NCBI GenBank assembly: GCA_913060645.1
Contig: CAJXSW010000007.1
Span: forward strand, 1 to 48,348
Direction of reading: 5' to 3'
From: an uncultured Dokdonia sp.
GTDB taxonomy: Bacteria > Bacteroidota > Bacteroidia > Flavobacteriales > Flavobacteriaceae
DNA length: 48,348 nt
Positions 15,823 to 24,074 of the stretch are shown one piece after another; the stretch's first letter is position 1; each line of letters begins with the position of its first letter. Below the pieces are notes generated by a model, which was not told the origin of the DNA, did no database searches, and saw only the letters and a program-made list of their open reading frames with translations. Both the position numbers and the translations under genes were made by a program.

Positions 15823-16488
15823 ATGTCAAAAATCTGGTTTCTTGAAGATGTAAATGTTTTTAGCGTGTTGTGTCCCCATAAAACAAAGCAGTATAGAAAG
15901 CGGCATAACTTCTCACAATATGGGAAGCAGGACTTTATTTACTTTGAGGAGGATGCGGCAAATAAGGTGTACTTGATAGAGAAGGGTAAGGTAAAGCTGG
16001 GCTACTATGCAGAGGATGGTAAGGAGGTGGTGCGGGCGATACTTACTAAGGGCGAACTCTTTGGCGAGAAGGCAATACTAGGGGAGGAGTCGCGCAGTGA
16101 GTTTGCACAGTCTATAGATGCAAAAACCTCGGTTTGCCCCGTGCCGGTGTGCCAGATGCAGGAGTTAATGCGCAATAATCACAGCTTTAGTCTTAAGGTG
16201 TATAAATTTCTCGGTATCAGGTTTAAGAAGTTAGAACGCCGTCTGGACTTGCTACTCTTTAAGGATGCAACCACACGTGTAAAGGAATTTATGACAGAAC
16301 TAGCCGAAGATTATGGCTACTGCTGTCCAAATACGGGAGATACGGTGATCAAACATCCATACACTCAAAAAGATATCGCGAGTCTCATAGGCACCTCACG
16401 ACCTACGCTTAATGCGATTATGAACGAGCTAAAGGCAACGAAGTTTTTAGAATTTTCTCGGAATGAAATTCGCATAAAAGTGGCATAA
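15823..16488 (+). CDS. Crp/Fnr family transcriptional regulator
   Basis: 221 residues. Residues ~30-115 are a cyclic-nucleotide-binding-type jelly roll (NKVYLIEKGKVKLGYYAEDG, then GELFGEKAILGEESRSE). A dimerisation helix follows (FKKLERRLDLLLF), then a winged helix-turn-helix (YTQKDIASLIGTSRPTLNAI). The recognition helix reads SRPTLNAIM, lacking the Glu that follows Arg in E. coli CRP (RETVGR). There is no FNR-type N-terminal Cys cluster: Cys17 stands alone. The ligand is unknown. A CRP-like palindrome lies immediately downstream, before the tandem-repeat lipoprotein gene on the same strand, which suggests that gene as a direct target. Confidence 0.88.
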   Translation: MSKIWFLEDVNVFSVLCPHKTKQYRKRHNFSQYGKQDFIYFEEDAANKVYLIEKGKVKLGYYAEDGKEVVRAILTKGELFGEKAILGEESRSEFAQSIDAKTSVCPVPVCQMQELMRNNHSFSLKVYKFLGIRFKKLERRLDLLLFKDATTRVKEFMTELAEDYGYCCPNTGDTVIKHPYTQKDIASLIGTSRPTLNAIMNELKATKFLEFSRNEIRIKVA

Positions 16489-16495
16489 AATCCCC

Positions 16496-16517
16496 AAATG
16501 TAAGCTAGCTTACATTT
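16496..16517. promoter_or_regulatory. 22-bp perfect palindrome, CRP-like operator (TGTAA-N6-TTACA)
   Basis: The arms AAATGTAAGCT and AGCTTACATTT are exact reverse complements. The core TGTAAGCTAGCTTACA has the half-site spacing of CRP boxes (TGTGA-N6-TCACA) with A for G. Its centre is 65 bp before the lipoprotein ATG and ~30 bp before a possible -7 element, TAGATTTA at 16536-16543, placing it near -43 as for an activator. A terminator is less likely since no T-run follows. Confidence 0.6.
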
Positions 16518-16571
16518 AAGCAATCTTGATGGTTTTAGATTTACACCATTAAATAAAAAAAACTATCAATA

Positions 16572-17648
16572 ATGAAAAAGCAACTATTAATGGGATGCTT
16601 CGCTCTAGGAGCTATCCTTGTATCGTGTGACTCTGACGACGATACGACCACAAACGCAATCACACCAGAAGCTGGAACGCTAGCAGGAGGTCCTTTTACC
16701 TTCTTTGTAGATGGAGCACCAGATATGGTAACGGGCGTGACACTCACTGGCGAATTAGTAGGAGATGTGACTACTTTTGTAGTAACAGATGATTCTAAAA
16801 ACATCTTAGGAATCCCACCTACGCTGGAAGCGCTGGAGGGTGTAAACTTTGACGATGCTGGCGTGGGTGCTTGTTACATCTATCACCTTGCGTATCAAGA
16901 TGGCTTGAGCGGACTAGCAACGGGCGAAAATCTTGATGACTTTGCAGGAGATTTTGAACTGTCTAACTTTCTTGTAGTAAACCGAAACGCGGGACCACTT
17001 GCTGCCGAAATCGTGGGAGGACCTTTTGAGTTTTGTGTAGATGGTACACCAGATATGGTGAGCGGTTTATCACTCATGGGTGATTCTGTAGGATCAGAGA
17101 GAAGTTGGGTAATTACTACGGACACTGGCGAAATTTTAGGATTACCACCTACGCTTGATGCAGTGCAGGGTGTAAACTTTGACGATGCAGGAGCAGGAAT
17201 CTGCCTTATCTGGTACCTACGCTATGAGCCAGGACTAGAAGGGCTGGAAGTGGGAGCAAATGCAAATGACCTAACGGGAGTTTTTGATCTATCTGAACCT
17301 GTAGAAGTAGTACGTAACGAGGCAATCGCTGCCGAAATTACTGGAGGTCCTTTTACCTTTACCGTAGACGGCACACCAGATATGGTAAGCGGGCTAGGTC
17401 TTACGGGAGAGAGCGTAGGCGCTTTAAATAGCTGGGTGATCACTACAGATACTGGAGAGATTCTGGGATTACCACCTACACTGGCTGCGGTAGAGGGCGT
17501 AAACTTTGACGATGCTGGGACGGGCGTTTGCCTTATCTGGTACCTGCGTTATGAGGAAGGACTTACCGGTCTTATGGTGGGTGCAAATGCAAATGACCTA
17601 AGCGGTTGTTTTGACTTATCAGAACCTGTGACGGTTACTCGTAATTAA
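16572..17648 (+). CDS. Lipoprotein with three ~109-residue tandem repeats
   Basis: 358 residues. The lipoprotein signal MKKQLLMGCFALGAILVSC has its Cys at 19, followed by an acidic tether (DSDDDTTTN). The rest is three tandem repeats, residues ~34-139, 144-249 and 253-358, each with GGPF.F.VDG.PDMVSG, then ILGLPPTL.A..GVNFDDAG, a Cys after that motif (101, 211, 320), and GL.GL..GANANDL.G.FDLS. Repeats 2 and 3 are closest, suggesting recent internal duplication. Similar repeats occur in exported Flavobacteriaceae proteins, but I know no function. The three adhesion-like or ligand-binding modules would sit on the cell surface by inference. It is preceded by a CRP-like palindrome and closed by a strong terminator. 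Confidence 0.85.
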   Translation: MKKQLLMGCFALGAILVSCDSDDDTTTNAITPEAGTLAGGPFTFFVDGAPDMVTGVTLTGELVGDVTTFVVTDDSKNILGIPPTLEALEGVNFDDAGVGACYIYHLAYQDGLSGLATGENLDDFAGDFELSNFLVVNRNAGPLAAEIVGGPFEFCVDGTPDMVSGLSLMGDSVGSERSWVITTDTGEILGLPPTLDAVQGVNFDDAGAGICLIWYLRYEPGLEGLEVGANANDLTGVFDLSEPVEVVRNEAIAAEITGGPFTFTVDGTPDMVSGLGLTGESVGALNSWVITTDTGEILGLPPTLAAVEGVNFDDAGTGVCLIWYLRYEEGLTGLMVGANANDLSGCFDLSEPVTVTRN

Positions 17649-17669
17649 GTATAAAAAAACGTAAGTTTA

Positions 17670-17707
17670 ATGCGTGTGTACGACTCATCGTGCACACGCA
17701 TTTTTTT
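17670..17707 (+). terminator. Rho-independent terminator of the tandem-repeat lipoprotein gene
   Basis: Fourteen-base arms ATGCGTGTGTACGA and TCGTGCACACGCAT (one G-T wobble) around the loop CTCA, followed by seven T. It lies 22 bp after the stop codon and just before the ATG of the next gene, which must have its own promoter or use read-through. Confidence 0.92.
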
Positions 17708-17714
17708 ATTCCCT

Positions 17715-18287
17715 ATGGCTCAGAAAAAAAGATTTAGTTGGCAAAATATAGTGTTCATCGTTGTGATTCTCCTGCTTATTATCCCGCAGACGAGGACTCC
17801 TATCCAGGTGGCAATAAATAAGGTGAAGGTGGCGATTTTTTCTCCGTCCGCTTTCGCGAAAAAGGACCAAACTCAACTCCAGTCTTTTGATTACAAAGTA
17901 AGCTCACTAGAAGGAATCCCAGCCGAAGTAGGCGTAGGGAAGGGCAAAGTAACATTTATAAGTTATTGGGCAACCTGGTGCCCACCATGTATAGCCGAAC
18001 TACCATCTATAGCCGAACTGTATGCAGATTATGGAGATAAAATTACGTTCTTGCTCATTACAAACGAAGATCCTGAAGTAGTCAAAAAGTTTATGACCAA
18101 AAGAGAACTAGACCTCCCAGCAGTTTTACCTGCGATGGAAACACCGGAGTTACTTTTTGAACGCTCGATACCTACCAGTTACATTATAGATCAAGAAGGA
18201 AATATAGTGGTAAAAGAAACAGGCGCCTCAGACTGGAATAGCGATAGCATAAGAACCATCATAGACAACCTCCTCACCGAAAATTAA
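17715..18287 (+). CDS. TlpA-like membrane-anchored thioredoxin
   Basis: 190 residues from the ATG at 17715. An earlier ATG at 17670 lies in the terminator stem and is rejected. The N-terminal anchor IVFIVVILLLIIP (~12-24) leads to a periplasmic thioredoxin fold with YWATWCPPCIAELP (CPPC at 89-92) and the cis-Pro segment RSIPTSYIIDQEGNIV. The family reduces periplasmic disulfides, for example in cytochrome c maturation, but the partner here is unknown. A copy of the dispersed palindrome is inside the gene at ~17849-17862 and encodes AFAK. The gene overlaps the convergent lipoprotein gene by 4 bp. Confidence 0.88.
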   Translation: MAQKKRFSWQNIVFIVVILLLIIPQTRTPIQVAINKVKVAIFSPSAFAKKDQTQLQSFDYKVSSLEGIPAEVGVGKGKVTFISYWATWCPPCIAELPSIAELYADYGDKITFLLITNEDPEVVKKFMTKRELDLPAVLPAMETPELLFERSIPTSYIIDQEGNIVVKETGASDWNSDSIRTIIDNLLTEN

Positions 18288-18748
18288 TCTTCTAGCCGCC
18301 AGAATATAAACGAAATTTCCATTTCCACTGAAGAAATGGTTGCCGTAAGCACATCATCAAAGTAAGAATACCTAATCACCTTAGGAAACTCATTCTCAGG
18401 ATTTACTGCTGTAAATGAATTGCCAACATTCTCGGTGATTTTAAAAACGGTGGGTGTTTCATTAGGTCCGCTTATCTGTAGTTGCCACTCGTTTTTCTTT
18501 TGTACAAGACGTATGCGCTCGTTAAAAACAGTATCCTCATCTTCTAAGGTGTAACCGTGACCACGTAGCTCTGTAGCAGTAACTGTTTTCCAGTGTTCAA
18601 AGGTCTCACTGCCGCCTTTACTATTGGTGCGCTCCCAGTCTCCTAGTAGATAATCAAAAGGTGTGGTCGGTTTTTGCACAACAGCTTTCTCCTTACAAGC
18701 GATACAGCTCATTACTATACAAGAAATGATAAGAAAACGTGCGCGCAT
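18284..18748 (-). CDS. DUF6265-like lipoprotein
   Basis: 154 residues. The signal peptide MRARFLIISCIVMSCIAC ends at lipid Cys18. The mature part, FDYLLGDWERTNSKGGSETF and EHWKTVTATELRGHGYTLED, follows the pattern of DUF6265 proteins (F..LLG.W....G...E.W......L.G.GY), a small beta-barrel-like family of unknown function. It converges on the thioredoxin gene with 4 bp overlap. The upstream gene miaE is on the same strand, 37 bp away, so they may be transcribed together. Confidence 0.78.
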   Translation of the reverse strand: MRARFLIISCIVMSCIACKEKAVVQKPTTPFDYLLGDWERTNSKGGSETFEHWKTVTATELRGHGYTLEDEDTVFNERIRLVQKKNEWQLQISGPNETPTVFKITENVGNSFTAVNPENEFPKVIRYSYFDDVLTATISSVEMEISFIFWRLED

Positions 18749-18785
18749 ATAAGCTTATGTTTAGCTGAGAAAACGAGTGGTGCTT

Positions 18786-19391
18786 TTATCCGTGTATGGT
18801 TTCTGTAACACTAAGATCTTTCATCACTTGCTTTTCAAAATCTAGTAGCTCTTGCCATTTCGCATCTACTTTTGCTCTGTCTCCATACTGTCGAGCAAAA
18901 TTTAAGAACATCGTGTAGTGACCAGCCTCGCTTATCATGAGTTTGCGATAAAACTTAGCAAGCTTTTTATCTTCAAGCTCCTCAGACAGTAAGCGGAAAC
19001 GCTCACAGCTTCTCCCTTCAATAAGCGCGGCTACCAGCAAACGGTTGACTAAGCTCTCTACTCTTGATCCTCCTTTTGGGAAAAAGAAGCGTAGCTTGTG
19101 TACGTAAGCATCCTTGCGCTCACGACCTAAGTGTAATCCTCTTTCTACCATGATATCGTGCACCATTTTAAAGTGGCTCATTTCTTCCATGGCAAGATCA
19201 CTCATTGCACTCACAAGCTCTGTGTATTCTGGAAAACCTATGATAAAGGAAATCGCACTGGAAGCAGCTTTCTGCTCGCAGTAGGCGTGATCTGTAAGTA
19301 TTTCTTCTATGTTTTTTTCAACAATATTTACCCAGCGAGGATCTGTAGGTAATTTAAGGTGGAGCATCTGGATAGCTTCTTTATTTTCCAT
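18786..19391 (-). CDS. miaE: tRNA 2-methylthio-N6-isopentenyladenosine hydroxylase (MiaE)
   Basis: 201 residues. Di-iron ferritin-like enzyme that hydroxylates the isopentenyl group of ms2i6A37 in tRNA. Conserved parts are DHAYCEQKAASSAISFIIGF, DLAMEEMSHFKMVHDIM, EGRSCERF and MISEAGHYTMF, which supply the iron-binding Glu and His pairs of the four-helix bundle. Length agrees with the family. A second ATG ten residues in (MLHLKLPTDP) is also possible. It is 11 bp from the dnaX stop on the same strand, so the two are probably co-transcribed. Confidence 0.93.
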   Translation of the reverse strand: MENKEAIQMLHLKLPTDPRWVNIVEKNIEEILTDHAYCEQKAASSAISFIIGFPEYTELVSAMSDLAMEEMSHFKMVHDIMVERGLHLGRERKDAYVHKLRFFFPKGGSRVESLVNRLLVAALIEGRSCERFRLLSEELEDKKLAKFYRKLMISEAGHYTMFLNFARQYGDRAKVDAKWQELLDFEKQVMKDLSVTETIHG

Positions 19392-19402
19392 AGCGTGTTT
19401 TT

Positions 19403-21307
19403 TTATAGGTCGAGATCAAATGTTTTCCTGAGGATATCTAGCGCAGGATTGTGTTCTCGTAGTTTATCATATCGTTCTTGAGCAGTATACGCATACTTGC
19501 GCTGTACTTCTTCATTCACCGTAATTCCTAAAGTAATATCATAATTGTTGAGACTACGTTTTAAAAATTCAAGTAGCGGCCCTTGAGCGCGTTCTACCTC
19601 AATTTTCATGGTCTCATTAGGGTATTCTAGTTCAATGGTAGTCCCATTCAATGTCGGCTGATCTGCTTCTAGGTTGGAGGCAATAATACGTTCTCCCTTG
19701 GCAAGAAGACGTTTTACATACTCTGCCCAAGCAGCTTGCATTGCAATTTCTGTAAATGGCTCTGTAGGTAGATTTTCTACATCTACTTTTTTATCAGCTT
19801 TCTTTAGCTCTAGCTCTTTTTTACGCTGTAACCCTTTAAGAGACAACCCAGACACACGATCCTTGCGCAACGATAATTCTGGTACGCTAGGAGTAGTGGG
19901 TGAAGCTTGAGGTGTTACGGGAGCAGGTTGTTGCGCCGCTGCTGCGTTCTGTGCAGGAGCTGCGTTTTGTGCTGGTGGCGGTGTTGCCGCAGGAGCATTC
20001 CCAGTTTGCGCTACGCTATTTTCTTGTACAGGAGTTTGTACAGGAGCAGAAACTGCTGGAGTAGTAGTACTCGGTGTTTGCGTAGCAGCTGCTGCTACTG
20101 GTGCTGCATTCGTAGCACTTGGTGCTTGTGTAGCTGCAGTATTATTTGGAGTTGCTGCCGTTTGCGTTTGTGTCGCTGCGCCAGTCTGTGTATGATCTAC
20201 TTTATAATAAGAAGGTGGTACTAAGAAAGGACCGTCATTTTTTTTTTCTCCATCAAAAGTGATAGAGGCAAGTTGCATGAGACAAAGTTCTACTAGAAGT
20301 CGCTGATTACGGCTGGTTCTAAATTTAAGATCACAGTCATTTGCAATATTGATAGCTTCCATCAGGAATGCCATATCTGTCTTTTGTGATTGCTCGTAGT
20401 ACTTTTTCTTAGTAGTATCACCAACTTCCAATAAATGAATCGTCGGCGGATTTTTACAAACCATTAAGTCTCTAAAGTGAGAAGCAAGACCAGCTATGTA
20501 GTGATGTCCATCAAAACCACGAGACAAGATATCATTATACTGTACGAGTACCTGTGGGATATCGTTCGTAAGTAAGTAATCTGTGGTGGTGAAATAGGTA
20601 TCGTAGTCTAGAACGTTTAAGTTCTCTGTAACTGCCTTTCGCGAAAGCGTTTTACCACTAAAACTTACTACGCGGTCAAAAATGGATAATGCATCACGCA
20701 TCGCTCCATCTGCCTTTTGAGCAATGATATGTAGTGCTTCTTCATCTGCTTCAATACCTTCTTCTATTGCGATCTGTACAAGATGCTTGCGAGCATCTGT
20801 AACTGTAATACGCTTGAAGTCAAAAATCTGACAACGAGAAAGTATCGTAGGGATGATTTTATGTTTTTCTGTAGTCGCTAGTATAAATATAGCGTGCTTA
20901 GGAGGTTCTTCTAGTGTTTTAAGAAACGCATTAAAGGCCGCAGCAGAGAGCATGTGCACCTCATCAATAATATACACCTTGTACTTTCCTACCTGTGGCG
21001 GGATGCGTACTTGGTCTATAAGACTACGTATATCATCTACAGAGTTGTTGGACGCTGCATCAAGCTCAAATACGTTAAAAGCAAAGTCTTCATCTGGACT
21101 TGTGTTCTCGTCGGTATTGATTTGCTTTGCAAGAATACGTGCACAAGACGTCTTACCCACACCACGAGGACCACAAAAAAGTAGCGCCTGAGCGAGGTGG
21201 TTGTTGCGTATTGCGTTTTCTAAAGTGTTAGTAATAGCCTGTTGCCCAACAACATCTTTAAAAGTGGTGGGACGGTATTTTCGGGCAGATACTATAAAAG
21301 GTTCCAT
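19403..21307 (-). CDS. dnaX: DNA polymerase III subunits gamma and tau
   Basis: 634 residues from the ATG at 21307 (MEPFIVSARKYRPTTF); a GTG two codons earlier is less likely. The clamp-loader AAA+ domain shows Walker A GPRGVGKT, DEVHML as Walker B, and the SRC motif in LSRCQIFDF. The Cys-rich zinc module normally found between Walker A and ELDAAS is absent: the stretch NTDENTSPDEDFAFNVFE has no Cys. Residues ~370-475 are an Ala/Thr/Gln/Pro-rich linker before the C-terminal tau-like part that contacts the polymerase. It loads the sliding clamp and ties the replisome together. A palindrome copy is inside the gene at ~20635-20649. Confidence 0.95.
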   Translation of the reverse strand: MEPFIVSARKYRPTTFKDVVGQQAITNTLENAIRNNHLAQALLFCGPRGVGKTSCARILAKQINTDENTSPDEDFAFNVFELDAASNNSVDDIRSLIDQVRIPPQVGKYKVYIIDEVHMLSAAAFNAFLKTLEEPPKHAIFILATTEKHKIIPTILSRCQIFDFKRITVTDARKHLVQIAIEEGIEADEEALHIIAQKADGAMRDALSIFDRVVSFSGKTLSRKAVTENLNVLDYDTYFTTTDYLLTNDIPQVLVQYNDILSRGFDGHHYIAGLASHFRDLMVCKNPPTIHLLEVGDTTKKKYYEQSQKTDMAFLMEAINIANDCDLKFRTSRNQRLLVELCLMQLASITFDGEKKNDGPFLVPPSYYKVDHTQTGAATQTQTAATPNNTAATQAPSATNAAPVAAAATQTPSTTTPAVSAPVQTPVQENSVAQTGNAPAATPPPAQNAAPAQNAAAAQQPAPVTPQASPTTPSVPELSLRKDRVSGLSLKGLQRKKELELKKADKKVDVENLPTEPFTEIAMQAAWAEYVKRLLAKGERIIASNLEADQPTLNGTTIELEYPNETMKIEVERAQGPLLEFLKRSLNNYDITLGITVNEEVQRKYAYTAQERYDKLREHNPALDILRKTFDLDL

Positions 21308-21365
21308 ACTCACAAATATAATGGGGTACGTATTATTATGCTAGTGAGTATGGACTCTTTATTGC

Positions 21366-21539
21366 TTATTTATTAACAGTAAGTGCAGAGAGCTTCTGGT
21401 CAATCACATGCACCATAATCTGGTAGCTGTGACTAGCCATTTCATCTTTATTGCTCCATTTTTTTGCGTTGCACATCGCTTTTTTACGATATGCCATTAA
21501 TCGCCTCAGTTTTGGCGATGAGTAGAATAGGGATTTCAT
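21366..21539 (-). CDS. Small basic protein, 57 aa (tentative)
   Basis: An open frame starting MKSLFYSSPKLRRLMAYRKK and ending VIDQKLSALTVNK, strongly basic in its first half. A shorter start at 21497 would give 43 residues. It lies alone in the gap upstream of dnaX. No family recognised; its base composition and start are plausible, but a chance frame is possible. Confidence 0.4.
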   Translation of the reverse strand: MKSLFYSSPKLRRLMAYRKKAMCNAKKWSNKDEMASHSYQIMVHVIDQKLSALTVNK

Positions 21540-21621
21540 ACTAGAGTGTTTTTGTTTGCCGTTGTAAAATATAATTTTTTTCGCAAATAGTTAACGATAT
21601 GTTAACAATTTGTGTGTAAAA

Positions 21622-21786
21622 TTATGAATGCTGTGATATTTGCTTTTCTATCTCTGCAGCTTCTGCATATAGACTATCGCTAGCACTTCTGTCACTCTTA
21701 GATAGTTGGAATGCCCTTTCTAAAACCTTTTTGTGTTTTTCCTGAAGTTTTTCTACTTCGCTTTTCTTTTTAAATAATCCGAACAT
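21622..21786 (-). CDS. Lacal_2735-type small protein
   Basis: 54 residues, MFGLFKKKSEVEKLQEKHKK to IEKQISQHS. This is the pattern of a small coiled-coil-like protein widespread in Flavobacteriaceae and named Lacal_2735 family: MFGLFKKKS, a charged helix, then a second helix with A.A.EI.KQI. Function unknown; cytosolic. It is transcribed away from the 2TM cluster at 21946. Confidence 0.85.
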   Translation of the reverse strand: MFGLFKKKSEVEKLQEKHKKVLERAFQLSKSDRSASDSLYAEAAEIEKQISQHS

Positions 21787-21945
21787 AACTTTTTTTTACA
21801 TAAAGATACGGTTTATGACAAGTGATGTCAACGAGTTTATGACAGTTTTACAATTCAGTAATGAATTTCTACACTTCGGTAAGTACTACTTTAAAAAAAG
21901 AAGCTTTGATATGATATTTACACCATCAAACAAAAAACAAACATC

Positions 21946-22230
21946 ATGAACACAACAACGGAAAACACAAAGTACGATAGAGCAAGAGCAAGAGTAAGTG
22001 AGCTTAAAGAGTTTTATACACACCTAGGGACATACCTCATCTTTGTATGCTTCTTCTTAGTATTAAACTTTTATACCACAGGTTTTTTCTGGGCTATATT
22101 TCCTATCGCAGGTTGGGGAATCGGGATACTAAGTCATGCTGCAAAGACCTTTGGCTGGAATCCTTTCTTCTCAAAAGATTGGGAAAAACGTAAGATAGAT
22201 GAGTACATTCGTAACGAGGACTTTAAATAA
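21946..22230 (+). CDS. 2TM domain-containing protein, first of three
   Basis: 94 residues. 2TM domain: a charged N-terminal helix (ARARVSELKEFYTHLGTY) followed by two membrane segments (LIFVCFFLVLNFY and FWAIFPIAGWGIGILSH) and the closing motif FGWNPFFSKDWEKRKIDEYI. The domain is usual as a stand-alone protein or fused to LytS-type histidine kinases in Bacteroidota, often beside LytTR regulators. The leader has GATATTTACACCATCAAA, close to the leader of the gene at 16572. First of a tight plus-strand run. Confidence 0.9.
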   Translation: MNTTTENTKYDRARARVSELKEFYTHLGTYLIFVCFFLVLNFYTTGFFWAIFPIAGWGIGILSHAAKTFGWNPFFSKDWEKRKIDEYIRNEDFK

Positions 22231-22236
22231 GATAAC

Positions 22237-22548
22237 ATGGAAACGCAACAAGAAAAGTATCAAAGAGCCACAGCGCATGTTCAAAAGGTTAAGAAATTCT
22301 ATAGTAGATTAATTAACTCCCTTATTTTTATTGCTATTGTAGCAGTCATTAATTACTTCGTAAATGAGTTTCGTAATCCGTGGGTATTGTGGGTCATAGG
22401 CTTTTCATTGTTAGGGATTATTATAGATGCTATAAAACTCTTCGGGTTGAACTTCTTTTTAGGCAAAGGCTGGGAACAACGTAAGATAGAGGAGCATTTA
22501 AAAAAAGAAGAACAAGAATCACAGTCTAATACACTATTTAAAAAATAA
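22237..22548 (+). CDS. 2TM domain-containing protein, second of three
   Basis: 103 residues, 6 bp after the first 2TM gene. Same layout: RATAHVQKVKKFYSRLINSL, two membrane segments (IFIAIVAVINYFV, WVLWVIGFSLLGIIIDAI), then FGLNFFLGKGWEQRKIEEHL and a charged tail. A paralogue of its neighbours by tandem duplication. Its stop overlaps the next start by one base (TAATG). Confidence 0.9.
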   Translation: METQQEKYQRATAHVQKVKKFYSRLINSLIFIAIVAVINYFVNEFRNPWVLWVIGFSLLGIIIDAIKLFGLNFFLGKGWEQRKIEEHLKKEEQESQSNTLFKK

Positions 22549-22892
22549 TGGAATCAACTACGAGCAAATACGAACGCGCAAAAAAACGTGTAGAAGAAGA
22601 GAAAGGATTTTACAGGCATCTCACCGTCTATCTGATTATAAATACGCTCTTGCAGCTATTCTATTCGGGGATGTTTTTTAACTTCGATGTGCTAGGGAAT
22701 GCACCTTGGTGGGTACGTTATACAACACCATTTTTCTGGGGATTATCGCTGCTAGTGCATTGGATATATGTCTTTAAGGGCTTTCGCTTCTTTAAAGGGT
22801 TAAAGAAATGGGAAGATCGCAAGATTCAAGAATTTATGGATCAAGAGGAAGAAGAGTTTTCAAACCGCTTTCGCGAAAACAGGAAATCATGA
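22548..22892 (+). CDS. 2TM domain-containing protein, third of three
   Basis: 114 residues. YERAKKRVEEEKGFYRHLTV, two membrane segments with a longer loop (LIINTLLQLFYSGMFF; YTTPFFWGLSLLVHWIYVF) and KGLKKWEDRKIQEFMDQEEE at the end. The most divergent of the three. It overlaps the amidohydrolase start by 4 bp (ATGA), so the membrane proteins and the enzyme are translationally coupled. A palindrome copy (CGCTTTCGCGAAA, from 22866) falls in its last codons. Confidence 0.9.
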   Translation: MESTTSKYERAKKRVEEEKGFYRHLTVYLIINTLLQLFYSGMFFNFDVLGNAPWWVRYTTPFFWGLSLLVHWIYVFKGFRFFKGLKKWEDRKIQEFMDQEEEEFSNRFRENRKS

Positions 22893-24025
22893 GACATACG
22901 TTAGTTATCTTACTATTAGTGAGCTTCTGCTCTGTGCGCGCGCAGCAAAGTTTTGTAGTAGAAAATGTAACCTTATTTAATGGCACCGAAATCTTAACAA
23001 ATCAATTTGTAAAAGTAGACAACGGAATCATCAGCAAGGTGTCCTCAAACCCACTTACTGCACAAGCTACCATAGACGGCACTGGGAAGTTCTTAATGCC
23101 TGCTCTTACTAATGCTCATGTACATACATGGGCGGCTCCACAACTACAAGAAGCAGCACAAGCAGGTGTTCTCAATTTGCTAGACATGCACGGCATGGAA
23201 CCCATGCAAGAGGTAATGATTAATCTGCGAGATACTTCTGGAAATGCTAGATTGTATCGCGCAGGATATGCAGCTACCACAGAAGGCGGTCACGGGACAC
23301 AATACGGTTTTCCTATTCCTACGCTTTCGGTGCCAGAAGATGCGCAACAATGGATAGCAGATCGTGTAACCGCTGGAGTTGATTACATAAAAATCATTGT
23401 AGAACCTTGGAAAGCTACACTTGATAAAGAAACAGTAGCGGCTATTATTAAAGAAGCTCATAAAGCAGATAAAATTGCGGTTGTACATGTGTCACGAGCG
23501 CAAGATGCTTTTGATGCACTCTCAAGCGGTGCAGATGGTCTCGTGCATATTTATAATGATGAGCCTCTTACAGCAGCACAACTCGATCAACTTAATGAAG
23601 ATGCAAACTTCTTTGTAATACCTACCATACTTACCACAGTGTTGATTCAGCCACTGTATTACAATAAAACTCCTGAAGAAACTGCCGAAATAGAAGCGCG
23701 TCTCCTCAAGGAAGTTAAGCGTTTATATGATGCAGGTATTCCGATACTAGCCGGTACAGATCCACCAAATGCCAATATTAATATAGGCAGCGATTTGTAT
23801 AAGGAATTGGCTTTTTTCGCGAAAGCGGGATTACCCATCGAAGCAGTACTTGCAAGTGCCACCTCATTACCGGCAGATAAGTTTTCTCTAGAGAACGTAG
23901 GTTATATAAAAGAAGGCTTTAAAGCAGATATGTTATTGCTTGATAAATCTCCCGTAGAAGATGTGAAGTACATGAACTCGATAGCCAAAATCTGGAAAGA
24001 GGGCGTGCTTATCACACAAGAATAA
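22889..24025 (+). CDS. Exported amidohydrolase-family protein
   Basis: 378 residues from the ATG at 22889, which gives a type-I signal peptide (MRHTLVILLLVSFCSVRAQQ). The fold is imidazolonepropionase-like amidohydrolase: MPALTNAHVHTW (metal-binding His-x-His), VDYIKIIVEPWKA (bridging-Lys position), AVVHVSRAQDA (His), and IPILAGTDPPNANI (metal-binding Asp), ending in GYIKEGFKADMLLLDKSPVE. Such enzymes cut cyclic amides or peptides using one or two metal ions. The substrate is unknown; action in the periplasm is inferred. It sits inside the 2TM/LytTR run, overlapping the third 2TM gene. Palindrome half-site at 23812-23827 encodes FFAKA. Confidence 0.88.
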   Translation: MRHTLVILLLVSFCSVRAQQSFVVENVTLFNGTEILTNQFVKVDNGIISKVSSNPLTAQATIDGTGKFLMPALTNAHVHTWAAPQLQEAAQAGVLNLLDMHGMEPMQEVMINLRDTSGNARLYRAGYAATTEGGHGTQYGFPIPTLSVPEDAQQWIADRVTAGVDYIKIIVEPWKATLDKETVAAIIKEAHKADKIAVVHVSRAQDAFDALSSGADGLVHIYNDEPLTAAQLDQLNEDANFFVIPTILTTVLIQPLYYNKTPEETAEIEARLLKEVKRLYDAGIPILAGTDPPNANINIGSDLYKELAFFAKAGLPIEAVLASATSLPADKFSLENVGYIKEGFKADMLLLDKSPVEDVKYMNSIAKIWKEGVLITQE

Positions 24026-24074
24026 AGAATTAGTATTTTTACGTACATCAAAAAAATCATCAAACAACCAATCC

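Noticed and set aside
16496-16517. Terminator of the Crp/Fnr gene
   Set aside because: No T-run follows, and spacing to the next gene fits an operator better; a hairpin role cannot be fully excluded.
17670-17714. ATG at 17670 as start of the thioredoxin gene
   Set aside because: It lies in the stem of the terminator; the ATG at 17715 leads directly to a membrane anchor.
19907-20224. 105-residue Cys/Arg-rich frame antisense to dnaX
   Set aside because: It mirrors the low-complexity Ala/Thr/Gln/Pro linker of dnaX; its composition is a by-product of that strand.
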